DNA of 64,000 nt from Terrisporobacter vanillatitrophus (GTDB lineage: Bacteria > Bacillota > Clostridia > Peptostreptococcales > Peptostreptococcaceae), in the NCBI RefSeq assembly GCF_051148895.1, contig NZ_CP154625.1, positions 3,596,001-3,660,000 on the forward strand, written 5' to 3'. This document shows, piece by piece, positions 1-8,698 of this stretch (its first letter is position 1; every line of letters starts with the position of its first letter). The notes below the pieces were generated by a model, which had not been told where the DNA came from, did not search any database, and saw only the letters and a program-made list of their open reading frames with translations. The position numbers and the translations under genes were made by a program.

Positions 1-695
1 CATCTATGATGACAGAAGTTAATTAAACTTCTTAAGTTCATTGTGCATATTATTTTTGTTTCACATGCATTTGGGAATACATATCTAGCATTTTCAATTG
101 CCTTTTTCTCTAAAGTTGAACATAACTTTTTATATGATGTTCTTAATGATTCTACAAACTTTTCACAAGATTTATTCTCATTTTTCCATGCTTCAAATTC
201 ATCTTTGTCTATATTACATTTTTTTAATTGAATATCTACTAGTTCACCATACTGATCTTTATTATAAACATAATCATATATTAATTTATCAACTATATCA
301 TCATATAATCTTTGGCTATCTTCCATATGATTTTTATAGCTTTGCTCAAGTATAGGATGGTTTTTTATATCTTTCGGAATTACATATTCAAACTGAGTTT
401 CTTTAACATATCTTTGAGATTGTTGACTATAAGATGCTATCCTATGTCTAACTAGTTGATGTGTTAAACTTCTAGAAACTCCTTCTATGGCAAAAGTAAA
501 GCTAGTATGTTCTAACACACTGCCATGACCAATAGAAGTAATCATATTTACAAATCTTTCAATACTTTCTGGTGTTTGCTTCTCCATTAAATCATCGATA
601 TTTGATGGTGAATAACAAAGCTTCCCTGCTGTAGCTACAACAAGCTCTGGATTCATTGTATGAGATATAAGTTTTACTTTTAATTTTGTTTCCAT
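1..695 (-). CDS. thyX: Flavin-dependent thymidylate synthase ThyX (3' end beyond the window)
   Basis: Makes dTMP from dUMP using methylene-tetrahydrofolate and FAD/NADPH. I translated the minus strand from the ATG at 695: 231 residues are visible with no stop before the left edge. The ThyX signature is at residues 83-96 (RHRIASYSQQSQRY, matching RHRxxS...SQRY). The extreme C-terminus (probably some 15-25 residues, after the NFCHHR stretch) is missing because the window ends. The start ATG shares one base with the stop of folD (TAATG), so the two are probably translationally coupled; FolD makes or interconverts the folate cofactor this enzyme consumes. Family call is firm. Confidence 0.93.
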   Translation of the reverse strand, partial: METKLKVKLISHTMNPELVVATAGKLCYSPSNIDDLMEKQTPESIERFVNMITSIGHGSVLEHTSFTFAIEGVSRSLTHQLVRHRIASYSQQSQRYVKETQFEYVIPKDIKNHPILEQSYKNHMEDSQRLYDDIVDKLIYDYVYNKDQYGELVDIQLKKCNIDKDEFEAWKNENKSCEKFVESLRTSYKKLCSTLEKKAIENARYVFPNACETKIICTMNLRSLINFCHHR

Positions 696-1546
696 TATTT
701 ACTCTCCCCTTTTTCAGCAATTTCTATTGTTTGTTCAATTAATTCTATAACAGTCATTTGACCTACTCCATTTGGTACAGGAGTTAAATGACATTGTTTT
801 TCGTTTACTATAACGTCATAGTCCTCTTTAGACACATCTCCACACATTTTTCCTGCTTCATTAAAGTTAATTGATACATCTATTATTGTAGTACTGTTAG
901 AAAAATCTTGTGCACTTAGGAAGTTAGCTCTTCCTACTGCAGTAACAACTATATCTGATGCTGCAATTTTTTTATTTAAATTTTTAGTTTTACTATGGGC
1001 TATAGTCACTGTTGCATTCTCTTTTAAGAACAATTGTGATAATGGCTTTCCAACTATGTTAGAACGATTTATTATAAGAACATCCTTAGCTTCAATATCT
1101 ATCTTAAATTCTTTTAATAATGTCATTATACCCCTAGGAGTACATGCCACATTTCCTTCTAAGTTAAGAGATAATTTCCCCATATTGCCTATGGTAAATC
1201 CATCTACATCTTTTTCATCTTCTATAAGATTTGTAAGATAATCTTCATTTAAATGTCTTGGTATAGGTAATTGCAATAAAATTCCTGTAACATCTTTGTC
1301 TTTATTTAAATCTATAATAATTTTTTCTACTTCATCTTGACTAATATTTTCATCTAAATGAATTATTTTTGAATTTATTCCAACTTCTTCACATTTTTTA
1401 ACTTTATTTGATACATACTTTCCACTGGCAAAATCTTCACCTACTCTAATTATTACTAGAGAAGGTTTTTTACTTAATTTATTTACTCTATCTTTTAATT
1501 CAGCTACTTTTTTTGTTACTAATTGTCTAGCATCTAGTAATGTCAT
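695..1546 (-). CDS. folD: Bifunctional methylene-THF dehydrogenase / methenyl-THF cyclohydrolase FolD
   Basis: Cytosolic one-carbon enzyme that interconverts 5,10-methylene-, methenyl- and 10-formyl-tetrahydrofolate with NADP. The 283-residue length is normal. Visible motifs: the KYVSNKVKKCEEVG active-site segment with Tyr and Lys near residue 45-50, QLPIPRHLNE, DVDGF, ACTPRG, the Rossmann NRSNIVGKP motif, and the C-terminal TPVPNGVGQMT signature. The ATG at 1546 follows an AAAGGATGG ribosome site. The stop overlaps the thyX start by one base, which supports joint use of methylene-THF for dTMP synthesis. Confidence 0.97.
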   Translation of the reverse strand: MTLLDARQLVTKKVAELKDRVNKLSKKPSLVIIRVGEDFASGKYVSNKVKKCEEVGINSKIIHLDENISQDEVEKIIIDLNKDKDVTGILLQLPIPRHLNEDYLTNLIEDEKDVDGFTIGNMGKLSLNLEGNVACTPRGIMTLLKEFKIDIEAKDVLIINRSNIVGKPLSQLFLKENATVTIAHSKTKNLNKKIAASDIVVTAVGRANFLSAQDFSNSTTIIDVSINFNEAGKMCGDVSKEDYDVIVNEKQCHLTPVPNGVGQMTVIELIEQTIEIAEKGESK

Positions 1547-1575
1547 TTCTTACCATCCTTTTACTATTTTTATGT

Positions 1576-1611
1576 ATAATAGAAAAGGTGCATAAGCACC
1601 TTTTCTATTAT
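1576..1611 (-). terminator. Hairpin terminator after nrdD
   Basis: Near-perfect 16-bp inverted repeat (arms 1576-1591 and 1596-1611, core AAAAGGTGC/GCACCTTTT, 4-base loop) overlapping the last codons and stop of nrdD and lying before folD. The U-stretch is inside the 3' arm. It probably separates the nrdD transcript from folD-thyX. Confidence 0.65.
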
Positions 1612-3737
1612 AAGTGTAAGACTCTTTCTCCGATTTCTTGCGTACGACCTTTACCCCACATGTTTGAACCTATATAACCACAAGTTCTTCTCATAACTTG
1701 CATCTCGTCTTTATTTTTATTCCCACAATTTGGACAATACCATTCTAAGTTTTCATCTAACTTTATTTCTCCAGTGTAATCACATGCAAAGCAAACATCT
1801 GGTTTAGTATTTATTTCAGCGTATTGTATATTATGATAGATATAATTTATTATTTGTTCTACAGCCGATAAGTTTTTACTCATATCTGGAACTTCTACAT
1901 AACTTATACATCCACCTAAACTTATATCATGGAATTGACTTTCAAATTTTAATTTAGAAAATGCATCTATTTCTTCAGAAACATGAACATGATATGAGTT
2001 TGTATAGTACATTCTATCAGTTACATTTTTTATTTCTCCAAATTTTTGCTTATCTATTCTGCAGAATCTTGAAGTTAAACTTTCACCTGGAGTTCCATAA
2101 AGCCCAAATCCAAGACCTGTTTCTTTTTTCCACTCACTACATTTATTATTTAAATAATTCATTACTTTAAGGGCAAATCTTTCACCTTCTTCAGTTGTAT
2201 GAGATATGCCTAATATTGCTTGTGTCATTTCATATACACCAACATATCCTAAAGAAAGTGTTGAATATCCTCCTTCTAATAAAGAATCTATTTTTTCGCC
2301 CTTTTCTAGTCTAGATATTCCACCATGTTGCCAGTGAATTGGTGATATATCAGATGTTGTACCTTTTAATAATTTATGTCTAACCATTAGAGCTTCTTTA
2401 CAAAGATCTAATCTTTCATCTAATATGCTCCAAAACTTTTCCATATCTTTTTCTGCTGTTAATGCAACTTGTACTAGGTTTAAAGATATAACTCCTTGGT
2501 TAAATCTTCCGTACCATTTATAATCTCCATTTTCACCTCTCCAGTTGCTTAAGTGTGATCTACAACCCATTGGAGGGAATGTCTCTCCATCATAATTTTT
2601 TCTCATCATTTTTGCACTTTGATAATCAGGTACTAATCGCTTTGTGTTACATTTTGCAGCAAGCTTTGTTATATAGTCGTATTTACCACCTTCTAAACAG
2701 TTGTGTTCATCTAGTAAGTAAACTAATTTAGGGAACTCTTCTCCTATTGTTTGACCTTTATAGTTTTTCATTCCCTCTAATCTTTGTACTATCATTTCTT
2801 CACAAATTAATGCCATTTCTTTTTCATATTCATGACCTTCTTCTATTTCTAAGTAGATTGTACAAAATGGTGATTGACCATTACTTGTATGAAGAGTTGA
2901 TAACTGATATCTAATAGTTTGAATACCAGATTTTAATTCTTCCATCATTCTCTCTTCAGCTAATTCTTTAGCCATTTCAAGAGAGTATTTTTGTTTATAT
3001 TTATCTAAATATTTATTGTATGATACTCTTAAGAAGGGTGCTATATGTTTTATTGTTATTGTGTTTCCACCATATTGAGCACTTGCTATTTGAGCTATAA
3101 TTTGAGTAACTATAGTACATGCTGTTCCAAAAGATTTTGGAGATTCTACTAGTTTATTATTAATAACTGTTCCATTTGTTAACATATCTTCTAAGTTGAT
3201 TAACATACAGTTGTGTATTGGTTGCATTGCATAGTCCATATCATGATAATGAAGAACTCCTTCATCGTGTGCATGAACTATATGAGCAGGTATTAGTTTT
3301 CTTCTAGACATATCCTTCGATACTTCTCCTGCTACTAAATCTCTTTGAGTAGATGCTAATATACCATTTTTATTTGAATTTTCATTTAAAACATCTTCAT
3401 TACTTCTATCTAATAACCCTAGGATGCTATCATCTGTTGTATTTATTGTTCTTTTAAATGATTGTACAGCTCTATATCCTTCATATGCTTTAGCTGTTAA
3501 TTTTTGTTTATAATCAATTAGCTTTGTATATACCATTTCTTCTACTTTATATACTGTCGCATTAGTGTCACGTTCCATATAAATAGTTTCTATATCTTCA
3601 GCTATTTCTTTTGCAATCTCTGGGATATAAACTCCACTACCATATTTCATTGCTTTTAATATAGCATTTTCAACCTTATCTTTATCAAATTTTACAACTT
3701 TTCCATCTCTTTTGATTATATTTAACTCTTTTTTCAT
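1608..3737 (-). CDS. nrdD: Anaerobic (class III) ribonucleoside-triphosphate reductase NrdD
   Basis: Glycyl-radical enzyme that reduces ribonucleoside triphosphates to deoxy forms without oxygen. I place the start at the ATG at 3737 because AAAGGAG sits 6 bases upstream; a longer in-frame opening reaches 3785 without a ribosome site. The 709-residue product has an N-terminal ATP-cone (IIKRDGKVVKFDKDKVENAI), two CxxC pairs near the C-terminus (CFAC and CPNC, a zinc site), and the glycyl-radical motif RTCGYIGSN about 30 residues from the end. The activase gene nrdG is not adjacent, which is less usual. The upstream promoter carries two NrdR boxes. Confidence 0.97.
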   Translation of the reverse strand: MKKELNIIKRDGKVVKFDKDKVENAILKAMKYGSGVYIPEIAKEIAEDIETIYMERDTNATVYKVEEMVYTKLIDYKQKLTAKAYEGYRAVQSFKRTINTTDDSILGLLDRSNEDVLNENSNKNGILASTQRDLVAGEVSKDMSRRKLIPAHIVHAHDEGVLHYHDMDYAMQPIHNCMLINLEDMLTNGTVINNKLVESPKSFGTACTIVTQIIAQIASAQYGGNTITIKHIAPFLRVSYNKYLDKYKQKYSLEMAKELAEERMMEELKSGIQTIRYQLSTLHTSNGQSPFCTIYLEIEEGHEYEKEMALICEEMIVQRLEGMKNYKGQTIGEEFPKLVYLLDEHNCLEGGKYDYITKLAAKCNTKRLVPDYQSAKMMRKNYDGETFPPMGCRSHLSNWRGENGDYKWYGRFNQGVISLNLVQVALTAEKDMEKFWSILDERLDLCKEALMVRHKLLKGTTSDISPIHWQHGGISRLEKGEKIDSLLEGGYSTLSLGYVGVYEMTQAILGISHTTEEGERFALKVMNYLNNKCSEWKKETGLGFGLYGTPGESLTSRFCRIDKQKFGEIKNVTDRMYYTNSYHVHVSEEIDAFSKLKFESQFHDISLGGCISYVEVPDMSKNLSAVEQIINYIYHNIQYAEINTKPDVCFACDYTGEIKLDENLEWYCPNCGNKNKDEMQVMRRTCGYIGSNMWGKGRTQEIGERVLHL

Positions 3738-3853
3738 AAGCATCTCCTTTTGTACATAATTATATCTATTTTTATCTATTATCATAGACTAATTTTTTTA
3801 TGTAAACCTATTGACTTTTCTACAAGTTTCATACCCATTACCCGTTCAATAAA

Positions 3854-3901
3854 ACACTACATGTAGTAACCACCTTGTATATTCTATACTACATGTGGTG
3901 T
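3854..3901 (-). promoter_or_regulatory. Two NrdR boxes upstream of nrdD
   Basis: Two 16-bp near-palindromes, ACACTACATGTAGTAA at 3854-3869 and ATACTACATGTGGTGT at 3886-3901, share the core ACTACATGT(A/G)GT. Their centres are 32 bp apart, three helical turns, as expected for tandem sites of the ATP-cone repressor NrdR. One box lies inside the predicted promoter spacer. Repression when dATP is abundant is inferred from the family. Confidence 0.8.
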
Positions 3902-3909
3902 TTTATCAA
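3881..3909 (-). promoter_or_regulatory. Predicted sigma-A promoter of nrdD
   Basis: On the minus strand, -35 TTGATA (3909-3904) and -10 TAGAAT (3886-3881) are separated by 17 bases. The upstream NrdR box covers the spacer. The remainder of the 3790-4090 gap is AT-rich and I see no gene in it. Confidence 0.6.
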
Positions 3910-4093
3910 GTGATTTATTTCTGATTTTTCAACTTTATTTTTGTCAATACCGTAGAGAATTTTTGTTTATATTCTGAGATGTAGCGATTTAAATACATTG
4001 ATTTTTTTTTATAATTTTTTCCATAATTTTACAAAAATTCTTTATTTTATATTGATTTAAAATCAAACAATGCTAATCATATCTTTTTACAAA

Positions 4094-4135
4094 AAAAGAA
4101 ATATAAAATAAATTTTCATATTTTATATTTCTTTT
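4094..4135 (-). terminator. AT-rich terminator after the dCMP deaminase gene
   Basis: A 17-bp inverted repeat (arms 4094-4110 and 4119-4135) built around GAAATATAAAATA, followed on the minus strand by a T-run. It lies just after the stop at 4145. Confidence 0.7.
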
Positions 4136-4144
4136 AATTAACTT

Positions 4145-4627
4145 TTATTTAAATAATATTTCTATTTTTTCTATACTTGGCTCTAATTTTATACATTGTA
4201 CTTTTGCTTTTTTAAACATATACTTGGATGCTTTTGTTGAATCTGTTTCCGCATATTTATCATCTAAATAGTATACTTTCTTTATACCAGACTGAATTAT
4301 ATTTCTAGCACAATCATGACAAGGGAATAGATTTACATAAATACTACATCCTTCTAAAGATTTTCCTCTAGCATTTAATATTGCATTTTGTTCAGCATGT
4401 ACTACATATGGATATTTAGTTTCAAGAAACTCTCCTTCTCTTTCCCATGGAAAATCTTCATCACTACATCCATTAACAAAACCATTGTAACCAATTGATA
4501 CTATCCTGTTATTTTTATCAACTATACAAGCTCCAACTTGCGTTGATGGATCTTTACTTCTCATGCCTGATAACAAAGATATTCCCATAAAATATTCGTC
4601 CCACGATATATAATCTGTTCTTTTCAT
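4145..4627 (-). CDS. dCMP deaminase family protein (ComEB-like)
   Basis: Zinc-dependent deaminase converting dCMP to dUMP, the substrate of ThyX encoded nearby. The 160-residue protein shows the zinc and proton-shuttle motif HAEQNAI and the second zinc motif PCHDCARNIIQSGI, in the correct order for the CDA superfamily. The ATG at 4627 has an AAAGGAGG site. It stands upstream of nrdD on the same strand, making a small deoxynucleotide-supply neighbourhood. Substrate preference for dCMP over other deoxycytidylates is inferred from the family. Confidence 0.9.
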   Translation of the reverse strand: MKRTDYISWDEYFMGISLLSGMRSKDPSTQVGACIVDKNNRIVSIGYNGFVNGCSDEDFPWEREGEFLETKYPYVVHAEQNAILNARGKSLEGCSIYVNLFPCHDCARNIIQSGIKKVYYLDDKYAETDSTKASKYMFKKAKVQCIKLEPSIEKIEILFK

Positions 4628-4891
4628 TGTTTCCTCCTTTATATAAAAATCCGATTAATTTTGTATTATTTATTTTTATAATATAACACTTAATTTCTAT
4701 TATTCAAATATTTATTTCTAATTTTAACATAAAGTGCAAAAATATCATTAATGATTTTTTATCTTTCCAAAAAGTAATCAGTTGATTTTCTTACTTCGTT
4801 GATTTTACAATAACAATCATATACACTAAAAATAGGATGTTTTATTTTTAAACAAATAAATTATCTACATATTAGGGGAGGGAAAAGAAAA

Positions 4892-5281
4892 TTGAAAAAA
4901 TTAGTTGTTAAGGACAAATCTTTATGTCAAGCTTGTTTAAGTTGTGAACTAGCTTGTTCTGAAGCCTTTTATAAAAAAGAAGGTTTCTCTTGTATATCTA
5001 TAGGGGTTAATAAAAAAAATGCATTAGATGTAAAAGCTTGTAATCAATGTGGTGTTTGTGCTAAAAAATGTCCAGAAGAAGCAATATCTAAAAATGCTAA
5101 AGGTATTTATACAATAGACAAGAAAAAGTGTACTGGATGTCTAACTTGTGTAGAAGCATGTCCAAAAGGAATTATTGTTAAATCAGAAGAAAAACCAGCT
5201 CCATCAAAATGTATGGCCTGTGGAATATGCGTTAAAGCATGTCCTCAAGAAATACTTGAAGTTGTTGAGATTGCCGATTAA
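4892..5281 (+). CDS. Polyferredoxin with four 4Fe-4S motifs
   Basis: Small soluble electron carrier of 129 residues. Four cysteine clusters of the CxxCxxCxxxC type are visible: CQACLSCELAC at the N-terminus, CNQCGVCAKKC, CTGCLTCVEAC and CMACGICVKAC. That gives 16 cysteines, so up to four cubane clusters, unlike the usual two-cluster ferredoxin. The start is TTG at 4892, behind AGGGGAGG about 9 bases upstream. It stands alone with its own terminator, so its redox partner cannot be read from context. It resembles HydN/CooF-like electron-transfer subunits. Confidence 0.88.
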   Translation: MKKLVVKDKSLCQACLSCELACSEAFYKKEGFSCISIGVNKKNALDVKACNQCGVCAKKCPEEAISKNAKGIYTIDKKKCTGCLTCVEACPKGIIVKSEEKPAPSKCMACGICVKACPQEILEVVEIAD

Positions 5282-5303
5282 TTTAACTTTTATTGTAAAT
5301 ATT

Positions 5304-5335
5304 AAAGATGTAACTAGTACTAGTTACATCTTTTT
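5304..5335. terminator. Shared terminator between convergent genes
   Basis: Perfect stem GATGTAACTAG/CTAGTTACATC (5307-5317 with 5320-5330) with a T-run on the plus strand and a TTT on the minus side. It serves the ferredoxin gene and probably the convergent ferritin-like gene. Confidence 0.85.
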
Positions 5336-5350
5336 ATTTTATCTATCTAT

Positions 5351-5824
5351 TTAAATAACAGAAACTACCATATAAATATAATTGTATAAATTTCCATGTC
5401 TTAATTCATCACTCAATATACAAAAAATTTGATCTCTATAATATAAACTTGGAAGCCCTTCCATTATTTCACGACAAATTTTAACGTCATCTAATTTTCT
5501 TATCATAGCATCTGCTATTCCATCTTTAAAACCTGCTGGTGGAATAAACGTTTCTTCTTCTGGCTGTATTTTTACTCCTGTAATTTGATAGTACATTTTT
5601 TTATATATTTGGTTATGACGTAATTCATCATCTCTAATTGATTCTATAATTCCTTGTATTTTTTTTGTTTCTTTAGGTAATAATTGACTTACTGGAATAT
5701 TCTCGATTAACCATTGAAAAAATATAGAATCTTTCTTTTCTGATTTTATGGACTTTTCAATTAACTTTATAGAGTTTTGTAGCTGATTTGGATCTGGATG
5801 TATCCACTCATAAGTATAATCCAT
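5351..5824 (-). CDS. Ferritin-like (four-helix, rubrerythrin-type) protein
   Basis: 157 residues, mostly helical, with two E-x-x-H motifs in the right arrangement for a di-iron four-helix bundle: DDELRHNQIYKKMY near residue 66 and SDELRHGNLYNYIY near residue 140. No rubredoxin domain is present. Such proteins store or oxidise iron or reduce peroxide; the exact reaction is not visible. The ATG at 5824 follows AAAGGGGGG. It is convergent with the ferredoxin gene. Confidence 0.75.
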   Translation of the reverse strand: MDYTYEWIHPDPNQLQNSIKLIEKSIKSEKKDSIFFQWLIENIPVSQLLPKETKKIQGIIESIRDDELRHNQIYKKMYYQITGVKIQPEEETFIPPAGFKDGIADAMIRKLDDVKICREIMEGLPSLYYRDQIFCILSDELRHGNLYNYIYMVVSVI

Positions 5825-6039
5825 AGTTGTTCCCCCCTTTAAAGTAATTTAATATAATATATACTTAAAAGTAGAAATTTGTTACTTGATTGATATTAAT
5901 ACCTTTTATTTTTATGAAATTTTTTTGTTTTTTCTTTTTCATTACTGCCAATTAATTGGATTTATTGTTTTTTCTTCTTACCATATTTTTATGTTTTTTT
6001 AGCATACTATTAGTGAGAAGTATCTTAAGGAGGTATTTT

Positions 6040-6297
6040 ATGACTACTAAAAATGTATATAGAAATAAACCTCAATTTGAAACTAATCCAACATTAAACA
6101 AGAATTTAACTCCTAATGTTCCTGAGTTTAATTCCAATGCAATGGATAATCAAGGTTTCGTACCATTATCCAATTATTCTAATGGATGTTGTTGTGATCA
6201 TGAAAAAGCACACAAGGAAAATTCTGATCACGAATGTTGTCATGAAAAGCATGATGAAGATCACAAAGATAAAAAGTGTAATTGTGATCATAAATAG
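6040..6297 (+). CDS. Small His/Cys-rich probable metal-binding protein
   Basis: 85 residues. I choose the ATG at 6040 because AAGGAGG lies 7 bases upstream; the frame is open further upstream to 5956, but that part has no ribosome site. The N-terminal half is polar and Asn/Pro-rich. The last 36 residues contain seven Cys and eight His in patterns such as CCCDHEK, HECCHEKHDEDH and CNCDH, as expected for a disordered metal-chelating tail. I do not recognise a family. A metal buffer or a spore-coat component are both possible. Confidence 0.6.
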   Translation: MTTKNVYRNKPQFETNPTLNKNLTPNVPEFNSNAMDNQGFVPLSNYSNGCCCDHEKAHKENSDHECCHEKHDEDHKDKKCNCDHK

Positions 6298-6342
6298 CTA
6301 AATATTACTTCCCCTCAATACTTTGCTTCAAAAGTTAAATGT

Positions 6343-6390
6343 AAGAAGTCTATTTTTATAATAATAAAATTAGACTTCTTTCTTCTCGTT
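6343..6390 (+). terminator. Terminator after the His/Cys-rich gene
   Basis: Stem AAGAAGTCTA/TAGACTTCTT (6343-6352 with 6371-6380) followed by a T-rich stretch. Confidence 0.7.
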
Positions 6391-6436
6391 TATTAATTTA
6401 TTATATGTGATATACTCATTTATATGAGGTGATTGT

Positions 6437-7132
6437 ATGATTAATAATAAAAAAGAAGAAATTAGGCAAGAATTAATTAAATTAGCCGACGATAAATATA
6501 GAAGCTTTCATAGCAATTTATGTCCTGGTGTGGAAAATATTTTAGGTGTGAGACTTCCATTACTAAGAAAAATAGCTAAAAATTTATCTAAAGAAGAAGA
6601 TTATCATAATTATTTAAATAATGATGATACAAAGTATTATGAAGAAATAATGATTGAGGGATTAATAATCGGATATTTAAAAACTGATAATGAAAATAGA
6701 TTCAATTATATAAAAAATTTCATACCTAAAATAGATAATTGGGCAATTTGTGATAGTTTTTGTAATAATTTAAAATTTACAAAGAAAAATATAAATGAAG
6801 TTTGGAATTTTATTTTACCTTATACTTCATCGCAAAATGAGTTTGATATTAGATTTGCCGTTGTTATGATTCTTAATTTTTATATAATTGAAGATTATAT
6901 TGATGATGTATTAAATACTTTAAATAATATTCACCATGATGGATATTATGTTAAAATGGCAGTAGCTTGGGCTGTATCATATGCATATATTGATTTTCCA
7001 GAAAAAACCTTAGCATTTTTAAAAAATAATAACTTAGATAATTTTACATATAACAAATCTTTACAAAAAATTATTGAATCTAATCGAGTAAGTAAGGAAG
7101 ATAAAGATTTAATGAGAATTATGAAAAAATAG
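6437..7132 (+). CDS. AlkD-family DNA glycosylase (HEAT-like repeats)
   Basis: 231 residues, all-helical. AlkD removes cationic N3- and N7-alkylated purines without base flipping. The residues that hold the DNA lesion in Bacillus cereus AlkD have counterparts here: W102 and D106 in DNWAICD, R139 in FDIRF, and W178 in MAVAWAV. The start ATG at 6437 follows GAGGTG. It is convergent with nfo, and ogt lies beyond, so three alkylation or AP-site repair functions are adjacent. Confidence 0.85.
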   Translation: MINNKKEEIRQELIKLADDKYRSFHSNLCPGVENILGVRLPLLRKIAKNLSKEEDYHNYLNNDDTKYYEEIMIEGLIIGYLKTDNENRFNYIKNFIPKIDNWAICDSFCNNLKFTKKNINEVWNFILPYTSSQNEFDIRFAVVMILNFYIIEDYIDDVLNTLNNIHHDGYYVKMAVAWAVSYAYIDFPEKTLAFLKNNNLDNFTYNKSLQKIIESNRVSKEDKDLMRIMKK

Positions 7133-7149
7133 TATTAAAAACACAAAAT

Positions 7150-7186
7150 AAAATGCTTGAGATAAATCTTATCTCAAGCATTTTAT
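7150..7186. terminator. Bidirectional terminator between alkD and nfo
   Basis: 15-bp stem AAAATGCTTGAGATA/TATCTCAAGCATTTT (7150-7164 with 7170-7184); the A-run and T-run at the ends serve both strands. Confidence 0.88.
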
Positions 7187-7188
7187 AA

Positions 7189-8022
7189 TTAATCATTATA
7201 TACACTTTTCAGCAATTCAATTTCTTTTGCATATCCATCTAGTTCATTTGGTGTTTCAAGTAAAAATGGTAAATGTTTAAGTTTTGGATGATTTATTATT
7301 CTAGTTATAGCTTCTAAACCTATATTACCTTCGCCTATTTTAGCATGTCTATCTTTATGACTTTCTCGAATATTTAAACTATCATTCAAGTGAATTGCTT
7401 TTAATCTATCTAAACCTAAAACTCTATCAAATTCTTCTAATACACCATCTAAATCATTAACTATATCGTAACCAGCATCAAATACATGGCAAGTATCCAT
7501 ACATATACCTATTCTGTCGCCTAATTCAACCTTATCTATTATTGCTCTTAGCTCTTCAAAGTTTCTTCCTATTTCTGTACCTTTTCCAGCCATAGTTTCA
7601 AGTAATACTGTAGTAGAATGCTTGGGTGTTAAAGTTTGGTTTATCATATCTGCAATATATTGAACTCCAACTTCTACACCTTGTTTCACATGGCTTCCCG
7701 GATGGAAATTATATAAATTTCCTGGCACCATTTCTAACCTTCTTAAATCATCTGCAAAAGTCTGTATAGCAAATTCTCTTTTACTTTCATCTGCTGCACA
7801 AGCATTTAAAGTATATGGCGCATGAGCTAATAATTTAGCAAATTTATTTTCTTTGGCTAATTCTAAGAAAACTTGTATATCTTTTTCATCTAAATCTTTA
7901 GCTTTTCCACCTCTTGGGTTACGAGTAAAAAACTGAAAAGTATTAGCATTTATGCTTAGAGCTTCATCTCCCATATTTTTAAATCCTTTTGATACTGATA
8001 AGTGACATCCTATATTTAACAT
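7189..8022 (-). CDS. nfo: Endonuclease IV (AP endonuclease)
   Basis: 277-residue TIM-barrel nuclease that cuts 5' of abasic sites using three metal ions. Metal-ligand motifs are visible in order: HAPY, NFHPGSH, LLETMAGKG, ICMDTCHVFDAGYD, HLNDS, KDRHAKIGEGNIG and LLETP. The start at 8022 has AAAGGAG, which lies just after the ogt stop, so the two genes form an operon with an 11-base gap. Its substrate is the product of glycosylases such as the convergent AlkD. Confidence 0.97.
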   Translation of the reverse strand: MLNIGCHLSVSKGFKNMGDEALSINANTFQFFTRNPRGGKAKDLDEKDIQVFLELAKENKFAKLLAHAPYTLNACAADESKREFAIQTFADDLRRLEMVPGNLYNFHPGSHVKQGVEVGVQYIADMINQTLTPKHSTTVLLETMAGKGTEIGRNFEELRAIIDKVELGDRIGICMDTCHVFDAGYDIVNDLDGVLEEFDRVLGLDRLKAIHLNDSLNIRESHKDRHAKIGEGNIGLEAITRIINHPKLKHLPFLLETPNELDGYAKEIELLKSVYND

Positions 8023-8033
8023 TTGGCTCTCCT

Positions 8034-8498
8034 TTATTTTACGTCTAAATTTTCTATATTAAGTAATTTCTCCTTCACATTAAGTCCGCCAGCATATCCA
8101 ACTAATTTTCCATTAGAGCCAATCACTCTATGGCATGGAATAATTATTGGTATATGATTTTTATTATTTGCCATTCCTATTGCTCTACATGCTTTTTCAT
8201 TTCCAATAGCAATAGCAATATCTTTATAACTTTTAGTTTCTCCATAAGGTATTTTTAAAAGTTCATTCCATACTTTCTTTTGAAATTCTGTTCCTCTAGC
8301 CTCTAGGGGCAAATCAAATTTTCTTCTATTTCCTTCAAGATACTCTTTTAATTGTTTAAAACATTCTTTTATTAAATCTGTTTCTTCTATATTATCATTA
8401 GTATCTACTTTTGAAAAAAATATATCTGTTATTGATTTATTATTCTCCCTAATTCCTATAATACCTATTTCTGTTTCATAAAAAAATATATTATTCAT
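8034..8498 (-). CDS. ogt: Methylated-DNA--protein-cysteine methyltransferase
   Basis: Suicide repair enzyme that moves alkyl groups from O6-guanine to its own cysteine. 154 residues. The active site PCHRVIGSNGKLVGYAGG has Cys122, followed by the usual LL. The helix-turn-helix GETKSYKDIAIAIGNEKACRAIG, which reads DNA, precedes it. The ribosome site before the ATG at 8498 is weak. It is first in an operon with nfo. Confidence 0.95.
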   Translation of the reverse strand: MNNIFFYETEIGIIGIRENNKSITDIFFSKVDTNDNIEETDLIKECFKQLKEYLEGNRRKFDLPLEARGTEFQKKVWNELLKIPYGETKSYKDIAIAIGNEKACRAIGMANNKNHIPIIIPCHRVIGSNGKLVGYAGGLNVKEKLLNIENLDVK

Positions 8499-8648
8499 TC
8501 TCTTATAATATAAGACTTATTAATAATCCTATATCTCCTCTCTATAAAACTTTGTACTACTTATATTATAGATATTATTTTTACTTTATCATCATTTAAT
8601 ATTAAATTTTTTTTCATTCTTTCTATTACTACCCTTTTGACAAAATTT

Positions 8649-8690
8649 AAAACAGGCAGATCATAACTAAGTTATAATCCGCCTGTTTAT
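8649..8690 (-). terminator. Terminator after aspS
   Basis: Long stem AAACAGGC...GCCTGTTT (about 18 bp with two wobble positions; arms 8649-8667 and 8671-8688), followed on the minus strand by TTTTAAATTTTG. Confidence 0.8.
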
Positions 8691-8698
8691 TATAAATA

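Noticed and set aside
43..355. Plus-strand open frames of 62 and 85 codons
   Set aside because: They are the opposite strand of thyX, which has clear family motifs.
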